Shown: positions 1-9,165 of the stretch, piece by piece
Layout: each line of letters begins with the position of its first letter
Position numbering within the stretch: the first letter of the stretch is position 1
DNA from: a bacterium
GTDB lineage: Bacteria; Cyanobacteriota; Vampirovibrionia; Obscuribacterales; JAKAZS01
DNA: 39,795 bases
NCBI GenBank assembly: GCA_021815785.1
Contig: JAKAZS010000016.1
Location: 1-39,795, forward strand
Direction: 5' to 3'
Position numbers and translations under genes: made by a program
The notes under the pieces: model-generated
Database searches by the model: none
What the model was told of the DNA's origin: nothing
The model's input: the letters and a program-made list of their open reading frames with translations, nothing else

Positions 1-2
1 TG

Positions 3-548
3 CTACGCTCAATTGTTAGGATGTCTGATTTGGCTAGAGATCTTATGTTATTGGCTAAAATGGAAACACCATATTTGGTTTTAGAAATGAAATCTATTAA
101 TCTGGCTGATATTATGAAATTAATTTCTGAAGAATTTAAAGAATCATTTGAGCTCAAATCTATTGATTTTAAACAATCAATAAATAGCGATAAAGCTATT
201 TTGGCTCATGAAGAATCTATTCGAGCGTTAATTTCTAATTTACTTCAAAATGCTTTAAGATATACTGATAGTAATGGTAAGGTTTCAATTTCTCTTAATG
301 AAAAGGCCAACCATTTAATTTTAATTGTTGAAGATAGTGGTATTGGTATTCCCCATGAAAATTTGCCTTATATTTTTAATCGATTCTATCGTGTTGATAA
401 ATCAAGGTCAAGAGCTGGTGGTGGCTCTGGCCTTGGCTTAGCTATAGTCAAAGCCATTGTGGAGGCTCATAATGGTACTATTAAGGTTGAAAGTACCATA
501 AATGTAGGAACTACTTTTACAGTAAGTTTTCCTGTTGTTATTATCTAA
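3..548 (+). CDS. Sensor histidine kinase, C-terminal part (truncated by window start)
   Basis: Frame stays open upstream of ATG 21 (LRSIVRMSDLARDLMLLAKME, HisKA-like helix). N box NLLQNALRYT, G1 DSGIGIP, G2 GGSGLGLAIVKAIVEAHNG. Confidence 0.9.
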   Translation, partial: LRSIVRMSDLARDLMLLAKMETPYLVLEMKSINLADIMKLISEEFKESFELKSIDFKQSINSDKAILAHEESIRALISNLLQNALRYTDSNGKVSISLNEKANHLILIVEDSGIGIPHENLPYIFNRFYRVDKSRSRAGGGSGLGLAIVKAIVEAHNGTIKVESTINVGTTFTVSFPVVII

Positions 549-562
549 TTAAATAAACGCCA

Positions 563-1465
563 CTAAAAATTAGAATTATCATTTGTAGTGTTATTTTGTT
601 GATTGATATTATTAATTTTATTTTGGTATTCTTCTTGATCGTGTTTGATTTTTTCAAGCATTTGAAGTTTTTTACCACGATAAGCCGCTAGATCTTGTAA
701 ATCAGCTTGACCAAGCCTGCGACTGGCTTCCCATACGCTGGCGTAATCGGGAACAGTTGTAGATTGATCGAGCGCCCGTTTAAGCAGATAACGATTCAAG
801 TCGGGCAATTCAAAACTTTGTACTTCATTTAACAAAACACATAGTTGATGTGTATTATTTTCATCATCAATTAATGCTTTTAACATTTTATGAGTTAAAT
901 CTTCCATGCCTAGAGCTTTAGCTTTATTGGCAAAGATAAAACCATCGGCTACTGAGCTAATTAAACCAAAAGCTTTATTCATACATAGCTGACTTATGTC
1001 ATTTAAAGAAAATTCCTGACATTTAGAAGCCAGCAAATATAATTGACTGGGTGTATTTTCTTTAGCCAACAATCCGGTAATGGCATCGCGTGTTACTTCA
1101 TAAAAATCAAATTTTCGGGCAACTTTAGTAATTTGTAAAATTTCATCTTCACTTTGTCCTAAGCTTAAAGCTTTTTCTAGGCATTTACGCCGAATATCGA
1201 TAAAAGGATAACCAAAATCTTTGGTATATTCAACAATCGTAAGACATTTATCAATAGTATTAGCATTAGTTAAAACCTCAAGCAATATTTGATTAGCTTT
1301 ATCGGTATTATGGCTTTTCAGATAACTATTAGCACGATGTAATTGCTTTTTAGTAATTTGATCAATATATTGCGCTGAAGTTTTATCTATTTGTTTAGCT
1401 AGTACTGGTATTGAATTTAAAATTAGTATTAAAATCAATATTGGCCTAACTTTTACATAATTCAT
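563..1465 (-). CDS. Secreted helical-repeat (TPR-like) protein of unknown function
   Basis: N-terminal signal-like hydrophobic stretch (ILILILILNSIPVLA), then repeated Ala/Leu-rich helices and an Asn-rich C-terminus. Confidence 0.6.
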   Translation of the reverse strand: MNYVKVRPILILILILNSIPVLAKQIDKTSAQYIDQITKKQLHRANSYLKSHNTDKANQILLEVLTNANTIDKCLTIVEYTKDFGYPFIDIRRKCLEKALSLGQSEDEILQITKVARKFDFYEVTRDAITGLLAKENTPSQLYLLASKCQEFSLNDISQLCMNKAFGLISSVADGFIFANKAKALGMEDLTHKMLKALIDDENNTHQLCVLLNEVQSFELPDLNRYLLKRALDQSTTVPDYASVWEASRRLGQADLQDLAAYRGKKLQMLEKIKHDQEEYQNKINNINQQNNTTNDNSNF

Positions 1466-1515
1466 TTTTTTTTTAATTAACTAATGAAAGCAATGTCAAA
1501 TTATGGGTATAAAAG

Positions 1516-1842
1516 TTACTCAAGCATAAATACCAATTCAGTTTTACCAATGGTAATGCAATCTCCATTTTTTAAAAGCTTTCTCTCGATTAACTCTTCA
1601 CCATTGTATAAAGTACCATTAGTACTTTCTAAATCTTCAACATAATATTTGCCTTGCATAAGTATAACTCGCGCATGGTGGCGAGAAACATACTGATCTT
1701 CCATTAGATATATAGCATTAGATTCATCACGACCAATTTTACTTACTGAATTTTCTAAAATATATCTTTGATTTGTCAATTTATCAAGTAAATAAGCTTG
1801 ACCTCGAACTGAAGGTTTAGTTTTATTTGATAAATCTGCCAT
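1516..1842 (-). CDS. FHA domain protein
   Basis: Classic FHA motifs: KIGRDESNAIYL, VSRHHARV, VEDLESTNGTLYNGE. Confidence 0.9.
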   Translation of the reverse strand: MADLSNKTKPSVRGQAYLLDKLTNQRYILENSVSKIGRDESNAIYLMEDQYVSRHHARVILMQGKYYVEDLESTNGTLYNGEELIERKLLKNGDCITIGKTELVFMLE

Positions 1843-1880
1843 GTAAATAATCCTCGTTAACTTTTTTACCAGAAAATCAG

Positions 1881-2645
1881 TTATTTCTTTCCGTTTTCGG
1901 TATTGCCATCTTGATAACAGACAACAATAACTGTTACATTGTCAGGAGCTCCACCCGCTCTGGTCTCATCCACCAGTTCTTTGGCTAATTTTTGGGGATC
2001 ATTACTTCTTGAGACGATCCTGGCAATCTGATCATCAAGTAAAACTGCAGTTAGACCATCTGAACAGATAACAATCCAATCATTTGGTTCTAAAGAAACT
2101 GGATTAAAATCAATTTCTACCTTTTCATCATGGCCTAAACATCTGGTTATAAGGTTTTTATAGGGATTTATGCGAGCTTGTTCTTCAGTTAAACGACCAG
2201 CTCTTACCATTTCTTGCACCACTGAATGATCATTAGTTAATAATTTGTGTTTTTTATCATGGATTAGATAGGCTCGTGAATCACCTACGTGTCCAATTAA
2301 CAAAGAATTATCGGTAATTTGCACTCCTACAACTACGGTTGTACCCATCCCTTTATAGCTAGCATCATGTTCAGATTGATAAAAGATTTCTCGATTAGCA
2401 TCACTAATAGAATCCTCAATCCACTGCTTGACAATTTCGGTATTATCATAAGTTGGTGGTTGAACCTTAAATTTACTTTCAATTGCTTCAATTGCCAAAG
2501 AACTTGCCTTAGCACCACCTAAAGCCCCACCCATTCCATCAGCCACAACAAAAACTCGTTCATCAGAACTTATATAAAAATTATCTTCGTTCTTCTGTCT
2601 TTGACATCCTACGTCGGTTAATGCAGCTGAACGCCACTTGAGCAT
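1881..2645 (-). CDS. PP2C-family Ser/Thr protein phosphatase (Stp/PrpC-like)
   Basis: TDVGCQRQKNEDNF, VVADGMGGALGG, GHVGDSRAYL, SDGLTAVL, GAPDNVTVIVV motifs. Confidence 0.93.
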   Translation of the reverse strand: MLKWRSAALTDVGCQRQKNEDNFYISSDERVFVVADGMGGALGGAKASSLAIEAIESKFKVQPPTYDNTEIVKQWIEDSISDANREIFYQSEHDASYKGMGTTVVVGVQITDNSLLIGHVGDSRAYLIHDKKHKLLTNDHSVVQEMVRAGRLTEEQARINPYKNLITRCLGHDEKVEIDFNPVSLEPNDWIVICSDGLTAVLLDDQIARIVSRSNDPQKLAKELVDETRAGGAPDNVTVIVVCYQDGNTENGKK

Positions 2646-2855
2646 TATATTTCTCCATAATTAAGGTATTATCTAATAATATTTATAGTAACAAATAAAT
2701 TTTAAAACAGATCTAATTAATAATTCCTATTAATTAAGATTATAAATATATTTTATTAATTTAATAATTTATTATATTAAATAATTTAGCATAATCTATA
2801 TAAATTAACATAAATTCTGTGAAATAATTTTTGCCATTTGTTTAGCGACTATAAA

Positions 2856-4199
2856 TTAGTTTAATACTGGAACTAATTCTTTGACAACTTCAAAAATTAT
2901 AAATTCTATATTTATGGACTCATTAAGATTTAGTAAAAAACCACTCAAATAATAAGCGGTTTTAAATAGTAAAAATAGTTTTGGCGGTATATACCATTTA
3001 TTATCTAATTCTTTAATTAAACGAAAAACCTTATTTATATCATTATGTTTAAAACTGTCTTGTTCTTTGGCTAGAATTAAAATACTTAATATTTTTCTGA
3101 CTATACTTAAACTATGTTCATCTTGAACAATTCCTAGATTTTGAATAATTTGTGTCGCATTTTCAATGTTTTTATTGAAAATAGCTAAGATAAATTTAAT
3201 AATTAAATTCCTGGTTTCATTATCAATTCTGCCAACAATTCCAAAATCATAGATCACTAATTCAAAATCTTTACTGCAACCAATATTACTTTCATGGGGG
3301 TCCCCATGAAACAAGCCATAAATTAAAAACTGCTGCAGATAACAGTTAAATGTTTTTATTATAAAGCTGTCAATATGTTTTTTTGTCCTTAAACTACTTA
3401 TTTTATCGGATTCTAAATATTCCATAGTAATAACGTGTCGACCAGTAAGTGACCAGTTAATTTTAGGAATTTTGGCGAAGTTTAAATGTTTTAAATTTTG
3501 CTTAATTTCATTAGCATTTTTAGCTTCTTGAATAAAATTAAGTTCATCAAACGCTATTGTGCCAAATTCATCAAGTAAAGCAATAAAATAATTTAAATTT
3601 ATTTTTTTTATAAATTTATCATAAATTATTAACGAGTTTTTAATTAACAATAAGTCAATATAAAATTGACCTGGTAAATAAGGCCTTTGAATTTTAACGG
3701 CTATCAGGCTGTTACTGTCTTGAAGATAAGCTTTATGCACTTGGGCAATACTAGCGCTAGCAAATGGTTTTGGATCAAAGAATTTAAATATTTCATTAAT
3801 CTCAACATTAAAATCGTGACGAAAAGCCTCTTGGCAATCAGCGAAAGGCTGACTAGGCAGACTATCTTGTAACGTCTTTAATTCGTTAATAATTTCACTG
3901 CTTAAGAAATCACTTCGAACCGATAAAAACTGACCAAATTTAATAAAACTTGGTCCGAGTTTTATTAGTGAATTGGTTAATAATTTGCCTAGGTTAGTGT
4001 TATAGGTATTAAAATCTTGTTTTTTTAATGAGTTTTGCGTAAAATGAAAATTAATTAAAGTAAAAATCAACTTTAAAAATTCAAATAAACGAATACAAAA
4101 AAACTTATTAAAAAATAAGCCTAAATGAAAAGTTAAATTACTTGAATCATAACTTCCCGAAAAAGACCATTTCGAATTAATAAATTTGTTAAGTTGCAA
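2856..4199 (-). CDS. ABC1/UbiB family atypical kinase
   Basis: KFGQ motif (GPSFIKFGQFLSVRSDFL), ASIAQVHKA loop, HGDPHESNIG, YDFGIVGRI. Confidence 0.88.
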   Translation of the reverse strand: MQLNKFINSKWSFSGSYDSSNLTFHLGLFFNKFFCIRLFEFLKLIFTLINFHFTQNSLKKQDFNTYNTNLGKLLTNSLIKLGPSFIKFGQFLSVRSDFLSSEIINELKTLQDSLPSQPFADCQEAFRHDFNVEINEIFKFFDPKPFASASIAQVHKAYLQDSNSLIAVKIQRPYLPGQFYIDLLLIKNSLIIYDKFIKKINLNYFIALLDEFGTIAFDELNFIQEAKNANEIKQNLKHLNFAKIPKINWSLTGRHVITMEYLESDKISSLRTKKHIDSFIIKTFNCYLQQFLIYGLFHGDPHESNIGCSKDFELVIYDFGIVGRIDNETRNLIIKFILAIFNKNIENATQIIQNLGIVQDEHSLSIVRKILSILILAKEQDSFKHNDINKVFRLIKELDNKWYIPPKLFLLFKTAYYLSGFLLNLNESINIEFIIFEVVKELVPVLN

Positions 4200-4217
4200 T
4201 TAGATAAATATAAATTA

Positions 4218-4595
4218 CTATACCGAAACTTTACTGGCTTTAAGATCTGATAATTCGGCTCTTAATGTTGCAATTTCAGCGCGCAACTCATTAATTTCAG
4301 AACTGTCACCTAATGCACCTAATGAAAAATCGGCCACTTGACGTCGTATCGAATCTTTGACCTGACTTTCTAATATTTCAGAACGATGCCAAATTTGCTG
4401 GCTTATATCCGTTGCAACTTGTTTGAATTTTTCTTTGGTTTCATTAAGACAGTCATTAGACTGACTTCTACATTCATCAGCTTTAATGGTAAATAAATCC
4501 AAATAGTCCTCAATTCTTTCACGACCAACTTCTATAGTTGCCTTTGATAAAAATACAACTTTTAATAACGTCTTAAACACGTCTATTTCCTCCAA
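4218..4595 (-). CDS. Phasin-like / coiled-coil protein
   Basis: 125 aa, amphipathic helical, C-terminal heptads INELRAEIATLRAELSDLKA as in phasin-family proteins. Confidence 0.5.
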   Translation of the reverse strand: MEEIDVFKTLLKVVFLSKATIEVGRERIEDYLDLFTIKADECRSQSNDCLNETKEKFKQVATDISQQIWHRSEILESQVKDSIRRQVADFSLGALGDSSEINELRAEIATLRAELSDLKASKVSV

Positions 4596-4810
4596 AACCT
4601 AAATTAACAAAATCATTGCCTTAAAAAATTTTGTATATATCTATCGTAACCGATAATTTTGCCAATTGGCATTAAAATTTAATGAAAGCTTATAAATTAA
4701 GTTAAAATTAGATACATAATAATTTAAATCAAATAATATTGCTGTTTGACAATTAATATTTTATTAAGGCAGTTTTTTCATGCATGTAAGCATAATAGGA
4801 GATTTTAGTT

Positions 4811-5734
4811 TTGATTATTACTAAACCAACTAACGTAAGCTTAATTTTTGTCCCAATTCATTTTGGCGGTGGTCACTCAGGAGCTAGTCTTGGTCCGGCT
4901 GCTTTAAAAGCAACTAATTTACACAAATTATTAAATTTTCAAGGTATAAATGTTAGCCAAGAAATTGATATAAATGTTCCTAATGTATCGGATATTGAAA
5001 TTCAAGACCCTAAATTAAGGTATCTAGATCAAATTGTTGATGTATGTAATGCCGTAGCAACGGCAACGCAAGATGCTTTAGAGCATAATTGTTTTCCCGT
5101 TATTATTGGAGGTGATCATAGTTATGCCATTGGCAGTATAGCTGGAGCGAGTAATTTTTTCCGTAAACGCAAGCAAGAATTAGGCTTAATCTGGTTTGAT
5201 GCCCATGGTGATATGAATACGCAAGAAACCAGTTTAAGTGGTAATATTCATGGGATGCCACTAGCCAAGAGCCTTGGCTATGGAAATCCCAAATTAACTA
5301 ATATACTTGGATATAACCCCAAAATTAAATCAGAAAATACGGTTTTAATTGGCTTAAGAGATGTTGATGATTTAGAGAAGAAAGTTATTAAAAGCAGCGA
5401 AATCGCATCGTATACGATGTCTGATATTGATCATATTGGTATAAATGATATTTTAGCTAAATCAGTTAAACAACTCAATCATAATGTTGAAGGAATTCAT
5501 ATATCCTTCGATTTGGATGTTATTGACCCTCAATATGCTCCAGGAGTAAGTACCCCAGTTGAAGGCGGGATTAATTTACGTGAATCTTTGCAAATTATGT
5601 CATATTTGGCTCAGTATGGAAAAATCTGTTCTCTTGATATAGCTGAACTTAATCCGTTAAACGACATTAAGAATAAAACCGGAGAATTAGCTTGTAATCT
5701 TATCTTAACCTGTCTGGGTAAAAATATGCTTTAA
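4811..5734 (+). CDS. rocF: Arginase (ureohydrolase family)
   Basis: TTG start with AGGAGA about 8 nt upstream. Mn-binding motifs GGDHSYAIGS, WFDAHGDMNT, SFDLDVIDPQYAPGVSTPVEGG. Arginase-like tail ELNPLNDIKNKTGELA. Confidence 0.85.
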   Translation: MIITKPTNVSLIFVPIHFGGGHSGASLGPAALKATNLHKLLNFQGINVSQEIDINVPNVSDIEIQDPKLRYLDQIVDVCNAVATATQDALEHNCFPVIIGGDHSYAIGSIAGASNFFRKRKQELGLIWFDAHGDMNTQETSLSGNIHGMPLAKSLGYGNPKLTNILGYNPKIKSENTVLIGLRDVDDLEKKVIKSSEIASYTMSDIDHIGINDILAKSVKQLNHNVEGIHISFDLDVIDPQYAPGVSTPVEGGINLRESLQIMSYLAQYGKICSLDIAELNPLNDIKNKTGELACNLILTCLGKNML

Positions 5735-5796
5735 TAAATAGTATAATTATAAATATAGCACTTAGCAACATTTAATTTATTATTGAGGTAAAAATT

Positions 5797-6549
5797 ATGT
5801 CTGTTCAATTAGAAAAAAAACATGAAAAAATGATGGAAAAAATTCACAATGGTGAAAAACTTGAATCATTAACTGAAATTACTGATGAATATAAAGATAA
5901 TCTATTAACTTTATTAATTGCTCAAGCTGATTCGGAATTAGCGGGAGCCTATGGTTATATTCCTTGGATTGAAGGAGCACCTAATGTTGCTGAAAAATTA
6001 GTTATGGCCAATATTGTTAAAGACGAATGTCGCCATGCCAAAGCCATTTATGATTTAATTGATCGTTTTGGCGTTAATACGGATAAATTAATTCATGAAG
6101 ATAAAATGAAAAATCGTATGAAAGTTTTTTATGAACCAATTAAAACCTGGGCTGATTTAGTTATGTTCAACTTCTTAATGGACCGAGCTGCTGGGCATCA
6201 ATTACAAGATGCAGCTGAATGTAGTTGGGGACCATGGTCAAGAGCCATGCAACAAATTGAAAAAGAAGAATGGATGCATGTAAAGCATGGTGAAACCTGG
6301 GTTAGAAAATTAGCTAATGACCCTAATCAAAAGCCTAAAGTACAAGAAGCTTTAGATTTCTGGTTTCCTAAAGTTAACAAGGTTTTTGGCAAACCTGGCA
6401 CTGATTCTAACAATGTATTCCGTAAATTTAAATTAAAACAACGTGATAATCATGAAGTAAGACAAGTTTGGTATAAAGAAATCAAAGAATTACTTGAATC
6501 CTATGGTTTAACTGTTCCAGATATAAGTGTGATTGAATCTAAAAACTAA
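5797..6549 (+). CDS. PaaA-type (PF05138-like) diiron oxygenase subunit
   Basis: ADSELAG, VKDECRHA (ExxH), FLMDRAAGHQ, EKEEWMHVKHG (ExxH) align by eye with E. coli PaaA HSEIVG, DEAGH, WLVDGAAIVNQ, CKEESFHQRQG. Tail GLTVPD as in PaaA. Confidence 0.82.
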   Translation: MSVQLEKKHEKMMEKIHNGEKLESLTEITDEYKDNLLTLLIAQADSELAGAYGYIPWIEGAPNVAEKLVMANIVKDECRHAKAIYDLIDRFGVNTDKLIHEDKMKNRMKVFYEPIKTWADLVMFNFLMDRAAGHQLQDAAECSWGPWSRAMQQIEKEEWMHVKHGETWVRKLANDPNQKPKVQEALDFWFPKVNKVFGKPGTDSNNVFRKFKLKQRDNHEVRQVWYKEIKELLESYGLTVPDISVIESKN

Positions 6550-6559
6550 AATAAAGTTG

Positions 6560-7012
6560 ATGGATAAAAATCAGATGCTTGGCGTGACAAAAGAAATTGA
6601 AGTCATGGTTAGGGAGGATATGACTGCCCGTTTAGGTGGTCATAAAATTCATCCCTTATTATCTTCTTGTTCTTTAATTCAGGAAATGGAATGGGTAGCT
6701 CGGTTAGCTATCATAGATTTTCTAGCTCAAGATGAAGACGCTGTTGGATCAAAAATTAAACTTAAACATCTAAATGCTACTCCAGTTGGCATGAAAATTA
6801 AAGTATTAGCTAAAATTATTTACGTACATAAAAACAGAGTTAACTGTTATGTTGAAGCATTCAATAATCATCATAAAATTGGTTCTGGGTCAATCGAACA
6901 GGTAATTGTCAAAAAAAAATGGCTTGAACAAAAAATTAACAAATTATATAACTTAATTAAAGGAGAAGAATTAAATGATCAAAATGACGGCAATTTACAA
7001 AAAACCAGCTAA
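6560..7012 (+). CDS. FlK/PaaI-like hot-dog thioesterase
   Basis: ORF track begins at TTG 6533 inside the previous gene; ATG 6560 is more likely. LLSSCSLIQEMEWVARLAI...VGSKIKLKHLNATPVGMKIKVLAKI resembles fluoroacetyl-CoA-thioesterase-type hot-dog proteins. Confidence 0.65.
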   Translation: MDKNQMLGVTKEIEVMVREDMTARLGGHKIHPLLSSCSLIQEMEWVARLAIIDFLAQDEDAVGSKIKLKHLNATPVGMKIKVLAKIIYVHKNRVNCYVEAFNNHHKIGSGSIEQVIVKKKWLEQKINKLYNLIKGEELNDQNDGNLQKTS

Positions 7013-7283
7013 TATCGAAGAATTTGATAAATATTACTTTAATACTCATTTACCTCTAGCAAATAAAATGCCCGGGTTGAAAAAAGTGGAAATTGATAAA
7101 ATTTATGGTACCCCATATGGCGATACCAGTTACTATATGATAGCTAATATGTATTTTGATTCCAAAGAAGATCTAACCAATGCTTTGTCATCACCTGAAG
7201 GAAAAGCCTGTGGCAAGGATTTACGTAATTTTACAACTGATAATGTAGAATTGGTTTTTAGTCAGGTCGAAACAAATAATTAG
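6975..7283 (+). CDS. EthD family protein
   Basis: FDKYYFNTHLPLANKMPGLKKVEI...YFDSKEDLTNALSSPEGKA is EthD-like. SD AGGAGAAG at 6961-6968, ATG 6975. Confidence 0.8.
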   Translation: MIKMTAIYKKPANIEEFDKYYFNTHLPLANKMPGLKKVEIDKIYGTPYGDTSYYMIANMYFDSKEDLTNALSSPEGKACGKDLRNFTTDNVELVFSQVETNN

Positions 7284-7371
7284 TTAATTACACCACCAAG
7301 TTTTTTTCAATATCAAACAAGATCTTGAATGAATAACCCTCATGCTAAAGCATACTGGAGAAATAATAAAA

Positions 7372-8322
7372 ATGACTAATGAATGTTTAAGTAACGAACC
7401 TAAATTAACTTTTAAACGCTTAATTTATGAAAAGCATGATTATTTAGCTAAAATTACGATTAATCGACCTGACGCGTTAAATTGTTTTGATTATCTTACC
7501 TTAAAGGAATTAGCCAAAGCTTATGAGGATGTTACTTACGATGATGACATTGCCGTTTTAGTAATTACTGGAGCTGGTGACCGAGCCTTTTGTACTGGGG
7601 CTGATCTTAAAGAACAGACTGAATTTACTTTTAAAAGACCCGATAACTATTACAAATGGATGTATGCTTTTATTGAAATGCATGATCGCTTAAGAAATAT
7701 TGGTAAACCAACAATTGCCCGTTTAAATGGTATGGTAGTTGGCGGTGGCAATGAATTAAATATGGCCTGCGATCTAGCTATAGCTGCAAGCCATGTTACT
7801 ATTCGACAAGTTGGTGCAGCGCGCGGTTCGGTAGCTAGCGGTGGGGCTACCCAATGGCTTCCACTAATTGTTGGCGATCGACGGGCTCGGGAAATTTTAT
7901 TTACTTGTGAACCAATTTCAGCTCAAAAAGCGCTTGACTGGGGGCTGGTTAATCAGGTCGTACCTAAGGAAGAACTTGATGAAGCGGTAAATATTTTAGC
8001 CCAAAAATTATATCAAAAACTGCCTGGGTGTTTAAGATATACGAAACAACAGCTTAATTTTTGGCGGGATTTTTCCTGGGGAATGACAATTGGTCATGCT
8101 CGAGATTGGCTAACCGTACATAGCAATGCTTATGAAACTAAATATGGTCTTAAAACTTTTATGGATAAGTCGGAAATTGATTATGCTAAAGTCAGACAGC
8201 ATCATTCAAGCGAAGAAACAACTTGGCAAAACTCACTAGATAATCTTAATTGCCCCCAGTGCCAAAGCATGATTCCGGATTGTTTTAAATTCTGTGGAAA
8301 TTGTGGTGTTACATTAAAATAA
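7372..8322 (+). CDS. Crotonase (MenB/BadI/BamA-like clade) with C-terminal zinc ribbon
   Basis: GAGDRAFCTGADL and MVVGGGNELNMACDLAIA oxyanion regions; GATQWLPLIVGDRRAREILF; C-terminal CPQC...CGNCG. ATG 7372 has GGAGAAA upstream, unlike ORF-track start 7342. Confidence 0.8.
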   Translation: MTNECLSNEPKLTFKRLIYEKHDYLAKITINRPDALNCFDYLTLKELAKAYEDVTYDDDIAVLVITGAGDRAFCTGADLKEQTEFTFKRPDNYYKWMYAFIEMHDRLRNIGKPTIARLNGMVVGGGNELNMACDLAIAASHVTIRQVGAARGSVASGGATQWLPLIVGDRRAREILFTCEPISAQKALDWGLVNQVVPKEELDEAVNILAQKLYQKLPGCLRYTKQQLNFWRDFSWGMTIGHARDWLTVHSNAYETKYGLKTFMDKSEIDYAKVRQHHSSEETTWQNSLDNLNCPQCQSMIPDCFKFCGNCGVTLK

Positions 8323-8341
8323 CTTTTATGAGGATTAATAA

Positions 8342-9124
8342 ATGACGCAAAGCTATGAATATATTAAAAGCTCAATCATTGATAATGCAATTGGATTGGT
8401 TGAGCTGAACCGACCTAAGGTATTAAATGCTTTAAATATAGGATTAATGAAGGAATTGGCTTCTGCCTTAAAAGATTTTGACAATAACGAAAATATTAAA
8501 GTAATTATCTTAACTGGTAACGCTAAAGCTTTTGCTGCTGGAGCAGATATTAGTGAAATGGCTAATGAAGATACGGTATCAATTATGCTTAAAGATAATT
8601 TTAGTACTTGGGACAGTATTCAAAATATTAAAACGCCAATTATAGCTGCTGTTAGTGGCTATGCTCTTGGTGGAGGTTTAGAATTAGTTATGACTTGTGA
8701 TATTATTGTAGCTGGAGAAAATGCTTTATTCGGTCAGCCGGAAATTAATTTAGGTGTCATTCCAGGGGCTGGTGGCACACAGCGGTTAACCAGAGCCATT
8801 GGCAAGTATCGCTCCAGTGAACTTATTTTAACCGGTGAATTAATCAATGCCCAAGAAATGTATAAATATGGTTTAATTAATAAAGTTGTACCGAATGAGC
8901 TTTATTTTACAACAGCTTTAAAAATCGCTAAAGAAATTGCTAAAAAATCACGTATTGCCATAAGGCTTGGTAAAGAAGCCATTGTAAAATCATTTGAGTT
9001 AAGTTTAAAAGAAGGTTTAACTTTAGAACGCAAGAATTTTTATATGTTATTCTCATCGCAAGATCAAAAAGAAGGCATGAAAGCTTTTATGGAAAAACGT
9101 AAACCACAGTTTGTGGGTCGTTAG
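8342..9124 (+). CDS. paaF: Enoyl-CoA hydratase, PaaF-like
   Basis: ILTGNAKAFAAGADISEMAN, SGYALGGGLELVMTCDIIVAGENALFGQPEINLGVIPGAGGTQRL; close to E. coli PaaF by eye. SD GAGGAT. Confidence 0.78.
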   Translation: MTQSYEYIKSSIIDNAIGLVELNRPKVLNALNIGLMKELASALKDFDNNENIKVIILTGNAKAFAAGADISEMANEDTVSIMLKDNFSTWDSIQNIKTPIIAAVSGYALGGGLELVMTCDIIVAGENALFGQPEINLGVIPGAGGTQRLTRAIGKYRSSELILTGELINAQEMYKYGLINKVVPNELYFTTALKIAKEIAKKSRIAIRLGKEAIVKSFELSLKEGLTLERKNFYMLFSSQDQKEGMKAFMEKRKPQFVGR

Positions 9125-9165
9125 TATTATAGTTAGTTGACAAATTCAGTTTGAGGAATATTTTA

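Noticed and set aside
2319-2522. Short ORFs inside the PP2C gene (2319-2522 +, 2333-2518 -)
   Set aside because: Overlap a strongly supported PP2C CDS in other frames; no start context or domain.
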